From the NCBI GenBank assembly GCA_013115135.1, contig JABANP010000338.1:1-56093 (forward strand): a DNA stretch of 56,093 nt. Direction: 5' to 3'. Position numbers and translations under genes: made by a program. Shown here one piece after another: positions 1-10,263 of the stretch. Source of the DNA: Perkinsus olseni (lineage: Eukaryota > Perkinsozoa > Perkinsida > Perkinsidae). Within the stretch, counting starts at the first letter, position 1; every line of letters begins with the position of its first letter. The notes beneath the pieces were generated by a model. It was not told where the DNA came from. It saw nothing but the letters and a program-made list of their open reading frames with translations, and made no database searches.

Positions 1-760
1 AGAATCTTCATACCACTCGGTGATGGCCTGATCCTGATCAAGTGCAGCGACCACATTAGCAGTTGACTCAACTCCCCCGAAGGGAGATCACGCCAAATAC
101 AGCGCCCACTGAAACGACACACTGTACACTTACCGCCTTGACACCGTTCCTCAGGGCAACCACGTGGCGGTAGCGAAGGTGTAGGGCGGGTAATTTGACA
201 TCTCCTCGGCAGACAACTCTCCTTCACCACATCCGGGAGGACAGTGCCAGCCGCGGATAGCATGGGCGATACGGCAGGCAGTACACCCTGCTATCACATC
301 TCGAGCCATACTCACGATAGCCGACAGGTGGAAGTGGATCGACGGATGCCAGAGTGCCGGACAGCTCCACTATGAAGCTGACCGCCGGTGGGCATCGAAG
401 ACCACCAGTCGACGGAACACCGCGGCAGCTCGGGGTAGGTGGAAGGTCAGGACCGGCTCTCCAGAGGGTAGACCGCTTCGGAATACGTAGACCTCCGGGC
501 ACTCCCTTGCAGATAAGCCGTTGCAGGGGCCACCGTCCTGAGGGAAGCCGATCACCCAAATAACTCGGAGGGCTGTGACCGGTCGTAACCTCGAACATGA
601 GTCTTTGTGCCGACCGAGCCGCCACCGCGAGGTTGGTGCGGTCGTAGCACCTGACGGGTCGAAGTAGAGCCTCGTCGACAGGGGGGTCTCGGAGGCGTTG
701 ATGATAGTGTCCGCCACGACTGTAAGATGAACCTGAGGAACCTCAACCGCCAGAGAGCCG
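1..760 (-). pseudogene. Integrase N-terminal zinc-binding remnant of the first retroelement
   Basis: Downstream (minus) of RNase H, shifting frames give a strand ending FRRLVVFDAHRR near 380, a possible His pair, and ARDVIAGCTACRIAH at about 308 to 265. The last matches the CxxC half of the HHCC zinc finger that opens retroelement integrases (CTAC). The second pol remnant at 7.5 kb has the same arrangement (VLRDAHRATAH, then VKYC), which supports the reading. The catalytic DDE core would lie beyond base 1 and is not visible. Confidence 0.5.
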
Positions 761-866
761 AGTCGAGATCACAACACCCTCTCGCGATAGCTTCGATGAC
801 AGGCTCACACTGGACATCGGCAGCCGACGTTACCCGGCAGAGAGCTGGGCCGAGGAACCCAGGCAG

Positions 867-2156
867 TCACGCACCGAGTAGATAGTGTCCACAGTGGTCA
901 ACGTCGTCATCAGAAGCGAAGCCGACCCGCAGGTGCCGTCGACAATAGCGCTCGAGAAGGCCTGATTTGGCGGTACCTATCTCGTCTTCGAGAGATTCAT
1001 CTCGCAGCAAACAGCAGGAGTCAGCTGCCAATCTCAAGAAGTCGTGGTCTACATCATCAGTGCTGCCGCCGGTGAAGATGTCCTCGGGAGAGAACCAACT
1101 ATCGGTCGACTTAGAAGCTTCGAAGATAGCACAGCACTGGTCCTCGAGGACTTCGTGAGTGTCCAACACCCCGCCCCCTTGCGAGGGATCAATACCTCGC
1201 CAAGGCACCGACCACCGGCGTCCCTCAACTGGCCTATCCAGAAGACGGCTAAGGGAGTCGGCGTGGGTGTTAGAGGCACCGGGGATAAAGTCAAGGGAGA
1301 GAGAGCTGTGCTCGCGGATCACGTCCAACTCGGAACCGATAGCATCCACCAGGCGCACCAGGGCTCTTCTCTCGAGAACCTTAGAAGACTGCAGTTTCAG
1401 AGAGCCAGACTGTATCCATGCTAAACTGGGACGGTTGTCACAGCGGAAGCACACCTCCAAGGGCACCACCCCTCGCTTCTTGCAGGCTGACTTGGTGGAG
1501 TACTCAACGATCTCAGCAACCTTGCGGAGAGCTAAGAGGCAGAGACGTAACTCACGGCGGTTGCTCGAGTGGAGAGTCTGGCTTCGACTGAATCTTACCG
1601 CATCTTCGTAGATAAGCTGGCCGTCCGAGTAGATCGCGAAACCCCCACCGAACAGGGAAGCGTCACTACAGACCTCCAACTTGATGGGCTGGGACTCATT
1701 GGTACGGACCATGACAGCATGCGAGCAGGGTACGGACTCCGCCTCGCAGATCTCTCGACCCCAACGAACAAGCTCGAGGTAGGCGAGTTTGTAGTCGTCG
1801 CTCATACTTGCTAGGTCGCACACGCAGTCCCAGTCCACCGCCGCAAAGCAACTGCCCACCAGTGACCGCAACGTATCAGCCAGTAGTCGAGCGCGGGCAT
1901 GTAACTTGGCACAGTCGAAGGAGAGCAGCCCCGATATCCCGAAGAAAGCCTTCTTCGATAACCTCTGGGTGAGGGGGGACTCCTTCTGAAAGAATAGCAG
2001 GGCACGACCCACACGCAGAGCTCGCCGGCAGTCAGTGGTCAGGATGGGACGCCCTACGCGGGAACTGTAGACGAAGTCGGTATTGAAAATAGAGACAGCA
2101 GAGCCAATGCTGACGTCCATACCACACTCGGCGAACACCGCCTGCATCTCCCTCAA
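867..2156 (-). CDS. RT connection and RNase H region of the first retroelement
   Basis: This 429-codon frame is the longest intact piece of the element. It carries the RNase H fold in order: CSDASLFGGGFAIYSD (first catalytic Asp and first strand), SNRRELRLCLLAL (catalytic Glu helix), RCDNRPSLAWIQ (third Asp) and FIPGASNTHADSLSRL (last Asp near HADxLSR, typical of retrotransposon RNase H). RNase H would remove template RNA during reverse transcription. About 120 residues after the RNase H motif are unassigned linker before the integrase region. The first residue shown is only the start of the open frame; the real polyprotein enters from upstream. Confidence 0.8.
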   Translation of the reverse strand: MREMQAVFAECGMDVSIGSAVSIFNTDFVYSSRVGRPILTTDCRRALRVGRALLFFQKESPLTQRLSKKAFFGISGLLSFDCAKLHARARLLADTLRSLVGSCFAAVDWDCVCDLASMSDDYKLAYLELVRWGREICEAESVPCSHAVMVRTNESQPIKLEVCSDASLFGGGFAIYSDGQLIYEDAVRFSRSQTLHSSNRRELRLCLLALRKVAEIVEYSTKSACKKRGVVPLEVCFRCDNRPSLAWIQSGSLKLQSSKVLERRALVRLVDAIGSELDVIREHSSLSLDFIPGASNTHADSLSRLLDRPVEGRRWSVPWRGIDPSQGGGVLDTHEVLEDQCCAIFEASKSTDSWFSPEDIFTGGSTDDVDHDFLRLAADSCCLLRDESLEDEIGTAKSGLLERYCRRHLRVGFASDDDVDHCGHYLLGA

Positions 2157-2174
2157 CAGACCTCGGTACCGTGG

Positions 2175-3180
2175 CTACCGCCAACTTCTTTCCTGAGATA
2201 AGAAGCCACCAAGGAATAGGAAACGGAGCAGCTGGCAGAGGTTGTAAGCGACAGCGACAGGTAACCCGGCGACGACCAGGTCATCAAAAATAGTCGTGGA
2301 GCCAGGTATCCGTGGCCACGTCGCTGCATCGATAGCCAGAGACGCCCACTCCCAAGGTTCCACGCAGCGCCAACGGGCCGGCAGATACACCGAAGCTAAC
2401 CCTCGCGGTGATGTAGTTGCCGACGGCAGTCTTTATGGAGATGGTAGGGGTCCCCGACTCAGGCGATAACCTGATGGAGTAAAAACGCCGACTTAATGTC
2501 AGCTGTAGCAAGGGCCATAGGGGCCGTCATCCTGATCGAGCACAATACATCGGCTAGACCCGGACCACCATGGACGGCCGCATAGGCAAGGCCGAGTTTA
2601 TCGGCCGGAGATCGCAGACGAGGCGACTCTTGGAAGGTGGCTGAGACGACGACTTGTTGGTCACCAAGAACACATTGGCCGCTGGCACCGAAGGCGACTG
2701 ACCTCCGTTACTGGGCGGTGCTTCGGCCCAGAACCCCTTTGTTGACAAAGTCGCCTACGAGTTCAGCGTAGGACTGCTGAAGTGCACTGCTCAAACGGCG
2801 GTACATCGCAAGGGCGTAATCTCCAACGGCTACTCTCGGCACTGAGAGAGCAGGGAGGTACAATTCGGCGACGTAAACCTGACCGGGAACGTCCAAACGC
2901 TCAGACGGAAGCAGACGCCGGATCCGGAGTGCGATACGAGCCACCCGAGGAAGAGTCCAACCATCCCTTAGCGGCGATAGAGTTCCAGATCTCAAACAGA
3001 CTGGTCTCGGTCCGCGGTGGGAGTCGAATGACCACCGGCTTGGTGAGGACCGAAGAAGGAGGAAGGAGAGTGAACTGCGAGGAGTCAACTCTCGCAGTCG
3101 TCGCATCGCCACCGTAGAACAACTGATTGTCCAATGGTTCGTCAGAGATGACTTGGATAGTCTCGCCGGCTTGGGCATCC
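2175..3180 (-). pseudogene. Reverse transcriptase region of the first retroelement, frameshifted
   Basis: Several minus-strand frames together make a reverse transcriptase palm. SRLVCDLRPINSALP at about 2.63 kb matches the RT motif in which arginine precedes 'PxN'. RRFYSIRLSPE near 2.49 kb and VSFGVSAGPLAL near 2.4 kb match the next motifs (the 'FG(V/L)xxxP' loop). IFDDLVVAG at about 2.29 to 2.27 kb carries the two catalytic aspartates, with IFDD replacing the common YxDD. The pieces lie in different frames, so the enzyme is broken at least twice. The following open frame begins the RT thumb/connection and RNase H. Confidence 0.75.
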
Positions 3181-3213
3181 GGAAGTAGATCAGAGCCGAA
3201 GACTAACCGACCG

Positions 3214-3640
3214 TCAATCCAAGCCCCCGGAGACTCCATGGCAGACGATTCGCCAATGGTCGATAAGGTCTCGCCCGATCAAGCAGTACGGCTTATGGGT
3301 GGCATCGTTGCTGGATGTCGCCCGACGGGATTGGCAGAGAGGCAGGAACCGGAAGACGTGATCGGTGTCGCCAAACCACTCTCGCTGGTTGATGTCCAAG
3401 GCGGAGACGGACAGACGAATAGTGCTGTTGACATCGATACAGCGGCCGTCCGCCAGTTGGACCCCTCGTAGGATTACCTGCACACGACACGGAGAAGGGC
3501 AATCGAGCCAACGGGTCTGGGCTGACTAAGTACGATGCACTGGCTCCAGTGTCGACAATTCCATGAACTCGAAGAGTCTCCTTGGACTGGCGGAGACGAA
3601 GCTGAAGAGCGACCTCCGACAGATGGCGCTGTTGCTGAGC
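3214..3640 (-). pseudogene. Retropepsin-like aspartic protease of the first retroelement
   Basis: The minus strand encodes the catalytic loop VDTGAS at about 3556 to 3539, preceded by a short beta-strand-like run (LRVHGI), which is the active-site signature of retroviral-type aspartic proteases. The second half of the fold, with the closing motif CLIGRDLIDHW, lies at about 3290 to 3255 in a different reading frame. The protease is therefore interrupted by a frameshift near 3.49 kb. In an intact element it would cut the Gag-Pol polyprotein. It lies between the gag-like region and the reverse transcriptase, as expected. Confidence 0.7.
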
Positions 3641-4299
3641 ACCGTGGGGTTCACTTCTCAGGCGGATAGAGTCGATCGTGTCATGGTCGACCAAAGCGTT
3701 GCTGCCATCCTGGGCTAGGCCATCCGACAACGGCTGCTTGGAACCAGTCGACAGAGCATCGATCTCAGCAGAAGCTGCAGCGTTGCATGCCGCAGGCTGA
3801 CCACCAAAAAGGACCAGACAGAGAGCTCGTAGGTGGGGAAGTTGATAGTGTAGGCTCACTCCGGCCATTGTGCGAGCTGCCTACTGGCTCGCACGACCGT
3901 GGAGTTTTTTTGAATTGGGCTTTGTAATCGCAGTCGAACTGCTTCACCCTGGTATAGAGCTTCCTGTCTGTGAACCCGCCGCCTCGCCGGAAGTTCTGGA
4001 ATCGAAGGCCAGCAAGGCATACTTCTGGCCTCGCCGTGACACCAGGAACTTGACCTCATTGGCCGCCCCTAAACCGGGAGAGTTAGCAGGCGCGCTCTCG
4101 AGCTTACCGACACCAGGACCGGTCACGAACAGGACGTAAGGCTGACTGCGGGCCCACGTCATCACCTCGCGGTACTCTTTCTTGTGCTTGCTAGTGGACG
4201 CCGCATCACCAGTGAAGAGCACCCTGTCCCGGATATCCTTGGAAGGCTGCTCACGGTCCTGAGGTCGGCTCGCCTTTCTGGAGTCGGAAACAGCCGTGA

Positions 4300-5364
4300 A
4301 GGACTGGCAGATATCACTGAGGATGGACAGGACTGTCACATCGTCGGCTTTTACCATCAAAATGGTAAACGCAGTTGCCATTCCTTCGACGCCGTACCGG
4401 GCCGGAGAATCCTCGCCGTTTGAGTAACCTGCTGAACCAACGAAGAGTAGATGTCAGACGGCAGGCATCGTAGGATGGCGTTGATAAAGTGGACATTGTC
4501 CGACGCCTTCGTGGTTGGCGTATCAGCAGGCGAGATACTACTTGCCAAGATGCGTAACTGACGGACATCTGACAGAAAAGCATCAATAGAACCTGGGCCC
4601 CTTGAATGTGAGCTTACCGACCCTACGACGCAGCTCCCTGCGGACCTCGTCGGGACGAGAAAAACTTATCCAACAAGACCGCCTTTACCCCTGTGCCAAT
4701 CACCACCAACCTCGTCGACTACGCTGTTAGCTTCCAGCGGCTACCCGGTCATGGTCGACCAAGGTCTCCAGCAGCTTCTCCACGAGGTAAAACCTCGAGG
4801 TCTGGTTCTGGCAGAAACTTGTTATCAGACAAGGTAGCGAAACCAGATGCTAGGAACAACTGCTCGACACGCTTGAAGTGGGCAGGTAACAGGTAAGGGT
4901 CCTTGAGGGCTTTACTCGCCACCGAGAGACCATTGACATCGGAGATGCGGGTCCGCAAGTCAGGCTCCTTCTGCAGAGCCGAGGTGAGGGCTGATACCAA
5001 CGTGGACAGTGAGTCAGTATCAGGCGACCTCGGTAGCAAAGCCGAGTCCATAGGTGTCGGCGACGGGTTCTCAGTCGAAGTAGGGTCGAAGCTCTCGTTC
5101 ATGAAACTCGATATCCGGGCCGAAGCTCGGTCGATCAGTCGAGTGAGGCCTTCGATAACACCCTCGAACTCTTCCTCGTCAGCATACAGTCTGGCCAGCT
5201 CCTTCTCATCAAAAATCGTCGGCGTTGACGTCGAAGTTGCGGGTACGGTTCCGCAGCGCTAAGAGGTCCTTCATCTTCCGTGTCCGTGACGACCGCAGAG
5301 TTCCTCGTAGCTTGGTCAGAGTCTCCCTATTGGGCGCGTTCTCGATTTCGTCAGCTGTCACCAT
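4300..5364 (-). pseudogene. gag-like region of the first retroelement
   Basis: An ATG at 5364 (minus) opens a basic N-terminal frame (MVTADEIENAP...) that meets a stop after a T-run near 5213. A neighbouring frame then continues with an acidic stretch (EKELARLYADEEEFEG), consistent with a one-base slip in the T-run. Downstream, around 4.55 to 4.36 kb, a frame with DNVHFINAILRCLPSDIYSS resembles the helical capsid region of retrotransposon gag (retrotrans_gag type). No clear CCHC zinc knuckle was found. The call rests on position upstream of protease and RT plus weak similarity, so the exact product is an inference. Confidence 0.55.
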
Positions 5365-5499
5365 GTTAGATCCGTAGTTGACAACGCAACCTCCCCTGAC
5401 TGGATGAATGGAGCTTAATTAGAACGACCGTCTCGGCCTACGGGACCGGCGGTTTCAAATATACATGCGAGTATCTTGGCGAGCGATAATGCAATAATA

Positions 5500-5769
5500 A
5501 GGATACGCAAACAATAGTAGCAACGGTCATATACTCGCATCGTCGTACCCAACAGGCGTATCATATTACCACCATTCTCGGAGGTGACGTATCTGAATGT
5601 GATAACTTAAATAACTGCAGGAAGCGGCACTTTCTTACGCTGCGGCCTCCTCGGGGGTGGTTGGAGTGCTCAAATCTGGAGCTCCACCGATGGCGCCTTC
5701 AGTACCCCCCAGTTTGCGACAGTTTACCGCAGTTAGCAGCAGCGCTACGCCCGGTATCATGATGCGCAT
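5500..5769 (-). pseudogene. 5' fragment of a duplicated GH30 glucosylceramidase gene (first exon and start of second)
   Basis: An ATG at 5769 (minus) starts a hydrophobic signal-peptide-like segment (MRIMIPGVALLLTAVNC) followed by a Thr/Pro/Ala-rich tail. A donor GTAAGA ends this exon at 5639, a 46-base intron follows, and a second exon starts at 5592 with YVTSENGGNM. The GH30 gene at 12.4 kb has the same layout: signal peptide, TAP-rich tail, GTAAGA donor, a 43-base intron, then YITSENGGNM. Similarity stops after that motif; no GH30 catalytic sequence follows and the first retroelement begins shortly beyond. This is most simply a duplicated, truncated gene start. Confidence 0.65.
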
Positions 5770-6827
5770 GATAGCGACAGATAAACTAATATTATGTAGG
5801 ACTGTTCCCTGATATACAACCCCGTATGCTTCAAGTCGCTGAGGGGAAGACCGTCAAGGCAGACTGAATGCACAACCGTAGACACGCGAACTCCGCACTA
5901 GCTGAGTCGTCTAGAGGTATATACCGTTCAAGGTCGCATCTCCAAGGGCAATTGACTCATGCGTGAAAGCAATTGACGAAGGCATGAGATCTTTCGTGAT
6001 CAATGAGCACAGTGTGCTGATGCACGCGTGCAGTATGTGCGCGTTTCTTGTTATTACGCTAGTGATGACGTGAAATTGAGGGTTTCCCGCTTTACATTTT
6101 GAGAGTATCCCGTTGCTATTATGAATCGTGGTCGATCGCTGGCCATCCTTAAGAGTCTCGGATGTATTGGAGGCACCCATAGGGCACGTCTTGCGCCAGG
6201 TTTTAGTGACGAGCCGGGGATTTGATGGTCTGTGCGGTGGAGACAGGTGTGGCAGAGATGGGCTGTCATGCGTCGCGTGCTGCTGTCATCGTAGCCGCCG
6301 GCCCCTCATCCTCCTGGTGGAAGGACTGACTAATCGCGTAGTGGATAGGTTCGTCATGTTTGCGCCATGGTGGATCCCCTCTTGTTCTGGGGCTGACATT
6401 TGTCATCCTGTGCTTCTACATCTGCGGCAGATGTGCAGATGATCTGCCAAGACTCTGCTTCCCGAGTACTGAGATCGTGGCTTTCACATGAAAACCTTCT
6501 CGTGCTGCTGCTGTTCCCACCCTATTGTCTCAACGCGACAATCCCTCCCTTGGGCAAAGAGTAACCGCTCTACGACGGGGCAGTTCGCATCGGGCCAGCC
6601 GAGTCTACTCGGGTCTATCCACCGATCGAACTGCACCCACACTCCTAGATGAGAAAAATAATCGCAGATGTGCGGCCTACGGACGAGAACAATGCGGTAC
6701 AACAGTTTCCACACCCGTGTCATCATCATACATCTCAAACTTATCTCACAATCATCAGCTCGAGCGGCTCGAGCTCAGAATCCACATAAACTACTGGAAG
6801 CGCGCGGCAGCCGCTACTTGAAGTAGC
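5770..6827. other. Intergenic stretch without a supported gene
   Basis: Short open frames exist on both strands but none shows a recognisable motif, a plausible exon chain or a membrane or signal segment. It separates the GH30 fragment from the second pol remnant. I see no convincing repeat or RNA here. Confidence 0.5.
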
Positions 6828-7558
6828 CTACTTCCCGTTTTTCGAGAAAGTGTAAGCTGAGCTTTTATAGGCGCGAATCGCGCCGCGCGATGGCACTTTC
6901 GGGCTTCGGAAGGACACTCGGTCTCGTCTGGGAAAGAATAACATTCTTCCCCGCTGGGCCACCCGTATTACGGTGGCGTGCAGGAGGCGGGCTGCCTCTT
7001 GAGCGAATAGCTTACTTCTAAAATAAGCTGCACGGTCGGTTCTTATCACTCGGAGTCCTCCTTGTTGCTGCACCCTCACGAGAGCGTGCAGCACGTCGGC
7101 GATGCGCCCAGAGCAGGGAACCCGAGTAGAATGAGAAGTGCCAACTTGGCACTGCCAAGGCAGTAGACGGTGAGTAGCTGGACCAGAACCTCTCAACTCA
7201 CCCAACGTCAAGAAACTTCGGTGTAGGGCTCGGCTCGGACCGCGCTGGACTTGTCCGGAACTCCAGGTAACTGGGACCACTATCTGCGGGCGTGCAAGGT
7301 CTGGCGGCAATAACAATACTTCACCAGCCTTTTCGCCTCGACACGTATCTCAGGCATAAAGTATTGATTGTATACATGCGCCACCGTCGCTCCCACGCCT
7401 CCGTGGGCGGTCGCCCGATGGGCGTCCCTGAGAACCTTCTTCCTATAGGCCGTGCACGATCCCGGTCGTTTCGGGTGAAAGGTCGATGTTGCCGTCGGCC
7501 TGACCATCCCGGAAACATTATCCCATCCGAGTCGGTACAATAAGGTCCCGCGGGCCAC
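6828..7558 (-). pseudogene. Integrase zinc finger and core remnant of the second retroelement
   Basis: From 7558 (minus) a frame runs through VLRDAHRATAHGGVGATV and YFMPEIRVEAKRLVKYC. The HxxxxH pair and the nearby cysteines are the HHCC-type domain that opens Ty3/gypsy integrases. In another frame, about 7.1 to 6.95 kb, ADVLHALVRVQQQGGLRVIR is followed by TDRAAYFRSKLF, which fits the second catalytic Asp strand ('tDrGxxF.S'). The usual Gly after the Asp-Arg is Ala here, and the frames are offset. The enzyme, which would insert element cDNA into the genome, is therefore broken in this copy. Confidence 0.65.
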
Positions 7559-7689
7559 ATTGTCACAGCCGAATCGCTTTGTAATGCACGATTAAAACAG
7601 GTCCAATTTTCTTGGGCTTGTCTCTCCGCCCCTCCCGAAGTTGGGAGTAGTTCTTGCTCCCTGCGTTGAGGGTGCATTGCTCGGAAAAC

Positions 7690-8260
7690 CTACCTTAAGA
7701 ATTGGAAATCCACCAAAACCGTGTAGGCATCGTATGCATTTCCACAAAGCGTTTCGATTATGCGGAGACGATCCTCGGAGCGATTGGCAGCGGCGAAGAC
7801 TTGAGCATTTTCTTCAAAATATTCGCGGTAACGGGGTATCTCCGGTAGTCTCCAGAAGACGTCCAAGGTATCTTGCGTGATGGTACTGTCTTCTTCAAAC
7901 ATCCATGATAGACCGGGTGACCTGGTCTGGGTCCTTGGACCGCTCCTGAATCGAACACATCGGGAAAGCTCGACAGATCCTGTTTCTCGTCGGTGCCTCC
8001 CAAGAGAGCGTCAGCCAAAGACTTTGGCCCAAAGTCATTCGGGACTCCCGAATCGGGAGCCAGACTCTAGCCTTATTTCTTTGTCGAAAAGTCGGCTGAG
8101 TTCATGAGTTAGGGAGTCGGCTTATGTGCGATATCGATACCATACCAGTGCTTCTGAGGTAGTCCACTTCGTCTTTCAAAGCGTTCAGGTCCTCAATGCC
8201 GCTCGCCTCTCGAGAGCTGACTTGGAAAACGCGCCACTTCCTGCCAACCAGGCCACTGTC
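7690..8260 (-). pseudogene. RNase H tail and linker of the second retroelement
   Basis: On the minus strand DRPTVAWLAGSGAF, near 8.26 kb, parallels NRPSLAWIQSGSL in the first element's RNase H. A further piece, ADSLTHELSRLFDKE near 8.1 kb, parallels HADSLSRLLDR but carries a small insertion and follows a stop. Beyond it two frames (8018 to 7758 and 7902 to 7690) contain the unassigned linker before integrase. The parallels were read directly between the two copies; the functional name follows from the first element. Stops and frame changes make it non-functional. Confidence 0.5.
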
Positions 8261-8997
8261 GGCCGGTTATCCGACACAACTCGTATCTCAATCGGTGGTA
8301 AGGAGCCCGCGACTTAGCTGGCAAGGTGACTGATGACGGCGGCTGTGGCTTGAATCGCTTTACAACAGGCTGCCGGCTCCCTCCTGTTGCTATGATAATG
8401 CCGTTGCTGGGCTGTAAATCGCAGCAGCGGACAAATGATACGGTTGAAACTCCTCACGGGCTCATTCGTCGTCCGGTGAAGACTGCGTATCCCGACGCTT
8501 GTCGGTATGCAGGACCTGTGGGGATTTTGGATGGACGCTCGATCTGATACTGTGACTCCACCACCACGCACTGGACAGGGGGCTTTTCCCGAGTGGTTTG
8601 AAACTCCCATCTCCACCACAACTTCTTAACCGGACCTAATGGTTGCTCAGGGGAGTCCTTGCTATAATTCATAAGCCTGGCACTTGTTGGCGTTGGGATT
8701 GGCGGCGATTTGGATCCTACACGCAGCGCACCAGTGACTGGTGACCAGTCCATTCCAAGGATACCGTGGATGGCAAGGGACCCGAGTTCGATTCCTGGCG
8801 AGTCGCCAGTGGCGACGGTATTTTCATACCACTCAGATTTTCATCGGGAATGATTTTGTTAATGATGTCTACGGACCCGGACAGCTCGGAATTCGCACCG
8901 TCTGGCCACCTACGATCCTCGTTTTTACCGTAGACAGACGCCGCGCATCTCACCAGAAGCAGGTAACAATGCTACCGTAACATGAAAGGCAACGACT

Positions 8998-9049
8998 GCC
9001 CTGCAGTCACTCAGTGACTCAGTCACTGCAGTGACTGTCACTGCAGGGC
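8998..9049. repeat. 52-base quasi-palindrome built from GTCACT/AGTGAC units
   Basis: The two ends are perfect 10-base inverted repeats (GCCCTGCAGT and ACTGCAGGGC). The interior alternates AGTCACT and AGTGACT with several nested palindromes, including TGACTCA, which is the AP-1/Gcn4-type bZIP core. It can fold as one long imperfect hairpin or as shorter alternative ones. No coding frame explains it. It could be a dense regulatory site, a recombination-prone hairpin, or the scar of a palindromic insertion. Confidence 0.6.
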
Positions 9050-9647
9050 TGCAGAGCGCCTCATGCGCATCAACATGCCTCAAAGGAAGTTCCCGACGTT
9101 GGACTGGTAGAAAAAGCCTGCATGCCTCCTCCCTGAGCTTGTGCAGTTTCACAAAGCACTGCCGCGGCTGTCTCTGCCGCGAGCGTTTCCGTACAGTGAC
9201 AGATTTCCAATCTTCCCTCCTCCTCCTACTCCCCCTCAACTGGTCTGAGTTCCCCATGTTCCCTGCGCCGCAGTCCCAGTTGAGGGGAACAAGCCCCGTA
9301 ACTCCTGCTCGAATTTCAGCTCTATACCTGCTTCGCCCGATGAATGAAGGTATAATAGCGCATCTTCAGTGAAGCAGATCTCTGCGCAGTCTCACCGAAC
9401 TCATGTATCCGATTCAATTTCACTTTAACGTTTTTCTACTTCTTCAGCTCAGCCGTACGACCACTGAGGGTACCTACGAGAGAGCTTATGCTGCGACATT
9501 CCCGAGTATGGCGGCAAGTTCTGGGCTGAGACACGCACGAAGTTGATACGCATCAACTGAACCAGTAAAGCCCACCGAAGGACCTGAACTTCAGGTCCTG
9601 AAGGTGGCAAGAAGGATAACGGGCAGCAGCAATCGAAGGGAGCTGCG

Positions 9648-9800
9648 ATGAGCCGACAGCAACGGAGACAGATGAAGAAATCGGGCGGATTTGCACCTCC
9701 TAGCACTTCGCTTCCGCTTCGTGCCCCCAAAACATGTGGCATCGAGATCTACTCGGCTACAGGCTATACCGCACAGCTAACCCGCCTTGGAGAGGAGTAG
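9648..9800 (+). CDS. Possible small exon or small protein, unrecognised
   Basis: A 50-codon ATG frame encodes a basic, Gln/Arg-rich start (MSRQQRRQMKKSGG) and ends TAQLTRLGEE. The frame is open upstream for a short way (KKDNGQQQSKGAA), so it may be the last exon of something longer or a leftover gag tail. No family was recognised. It lies in the otherwise featureless stretch 9.05 to 10.26 kb, where I see nothing else that can be supported. Confidence 0.2.
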   Translation: MSRQQRRQMKKSGGFAPPSTSLPLRAPKTCGIEIYSATGYTAQLTRLGEE

Positions 9801-10263
9801 GCGATTGCTCGATCTGGGGTCGGTTGTTCCTACAGGGTGCATTAAACACTGCATAGCTGTGCTGCCGGCCAACTGTCGGCGTCGAGTCACTAAGGATGTC
9901 ACCTGCGTCCTCAGAAACAGGGGCTCAGTTTCACTTGAGACCTCGAGGTGAGGCACCTATATTGGCAATGCGCTTCCTAAACTGTTGCGAAGCGCTTCAC
10001 TCCCTCGACCACCATCATCACTTCGCAGTTCGGGGTTTTGACACGTGGAACTCGGGTCGATAATCGGAATCAGAGTAGGTTTCTCCGCATCAATAAGCGT
10101 ATCCCTTTTTGTTGTGAGGAACGAACGCCAGAAATGCTAAGGTCGCCTTTGTAATTTTTGGCATTGGCTACTTGAAAGGTGTTACTCATGACTGAGATTC
10201 TCAGTCTGAGAATTTCCCTTCGAGTCATTTGCAGATAGCCGAGCGAGCATTATCCAGTTAAAA

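Larger units (their letters stand above)
1..5364 (-). mobile_element. Decayed Ty3/gypsy-like LTR retrotransposon, cut by the left window edge
   Basis: Read on the minus strand, this stretch carries in order a gag-like frame (from 5364), an aspartic protease (around 3.55 to 3.26 kb), a reverse transcriptase (about 3.1 to 2.2 kb), RNase H (2156 to 867) and an integrase zinc-binding region (about 0.5 to 0.2 kb). The order PR-RT-RH-INT is that of Ty3/gypsy elements. The frames shift several times and the integrase core is not in the window, so this copy is probably dead, although long intact frames remain. I could not define LTRs: the right end near 5.4 to 5.6 kb abuts a glucosylceramidase gene fragment, and the left end lies outside the window. 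Confidence 0.8.
6828..8960 (-). mobile_element. Second decayed Ty3/gypsy-like pol remnant
   Basis: Minus-strand frames give, in order, a retropepsin C-terminal motif (GILGMDWSP, near 8.75 kb), an RNase H tail, and an integrase zinc finger and core (7.56 to 6.83 kb). Almost no room remains for a reverse transcriptase, so a large internal deletion is likely in addition to frameshifts. The domain order and integrase style match the first element at 1 to 5.4 kb, so both are probably from the same broad family. No LTRs or target-site duplications were recognised. Confidence 0.65.

Noticed and set aside
8735..8820. Possible tRNA or SINE around GAGTTCGATTCC.
   Set aside because: Only the B-box-like segment is present; the T-stem has an A-C mismatch, no D- or acceptor arm can be formed, and the stretch overlaps the retropepsin GILGMDW coding remnant on the other strand.
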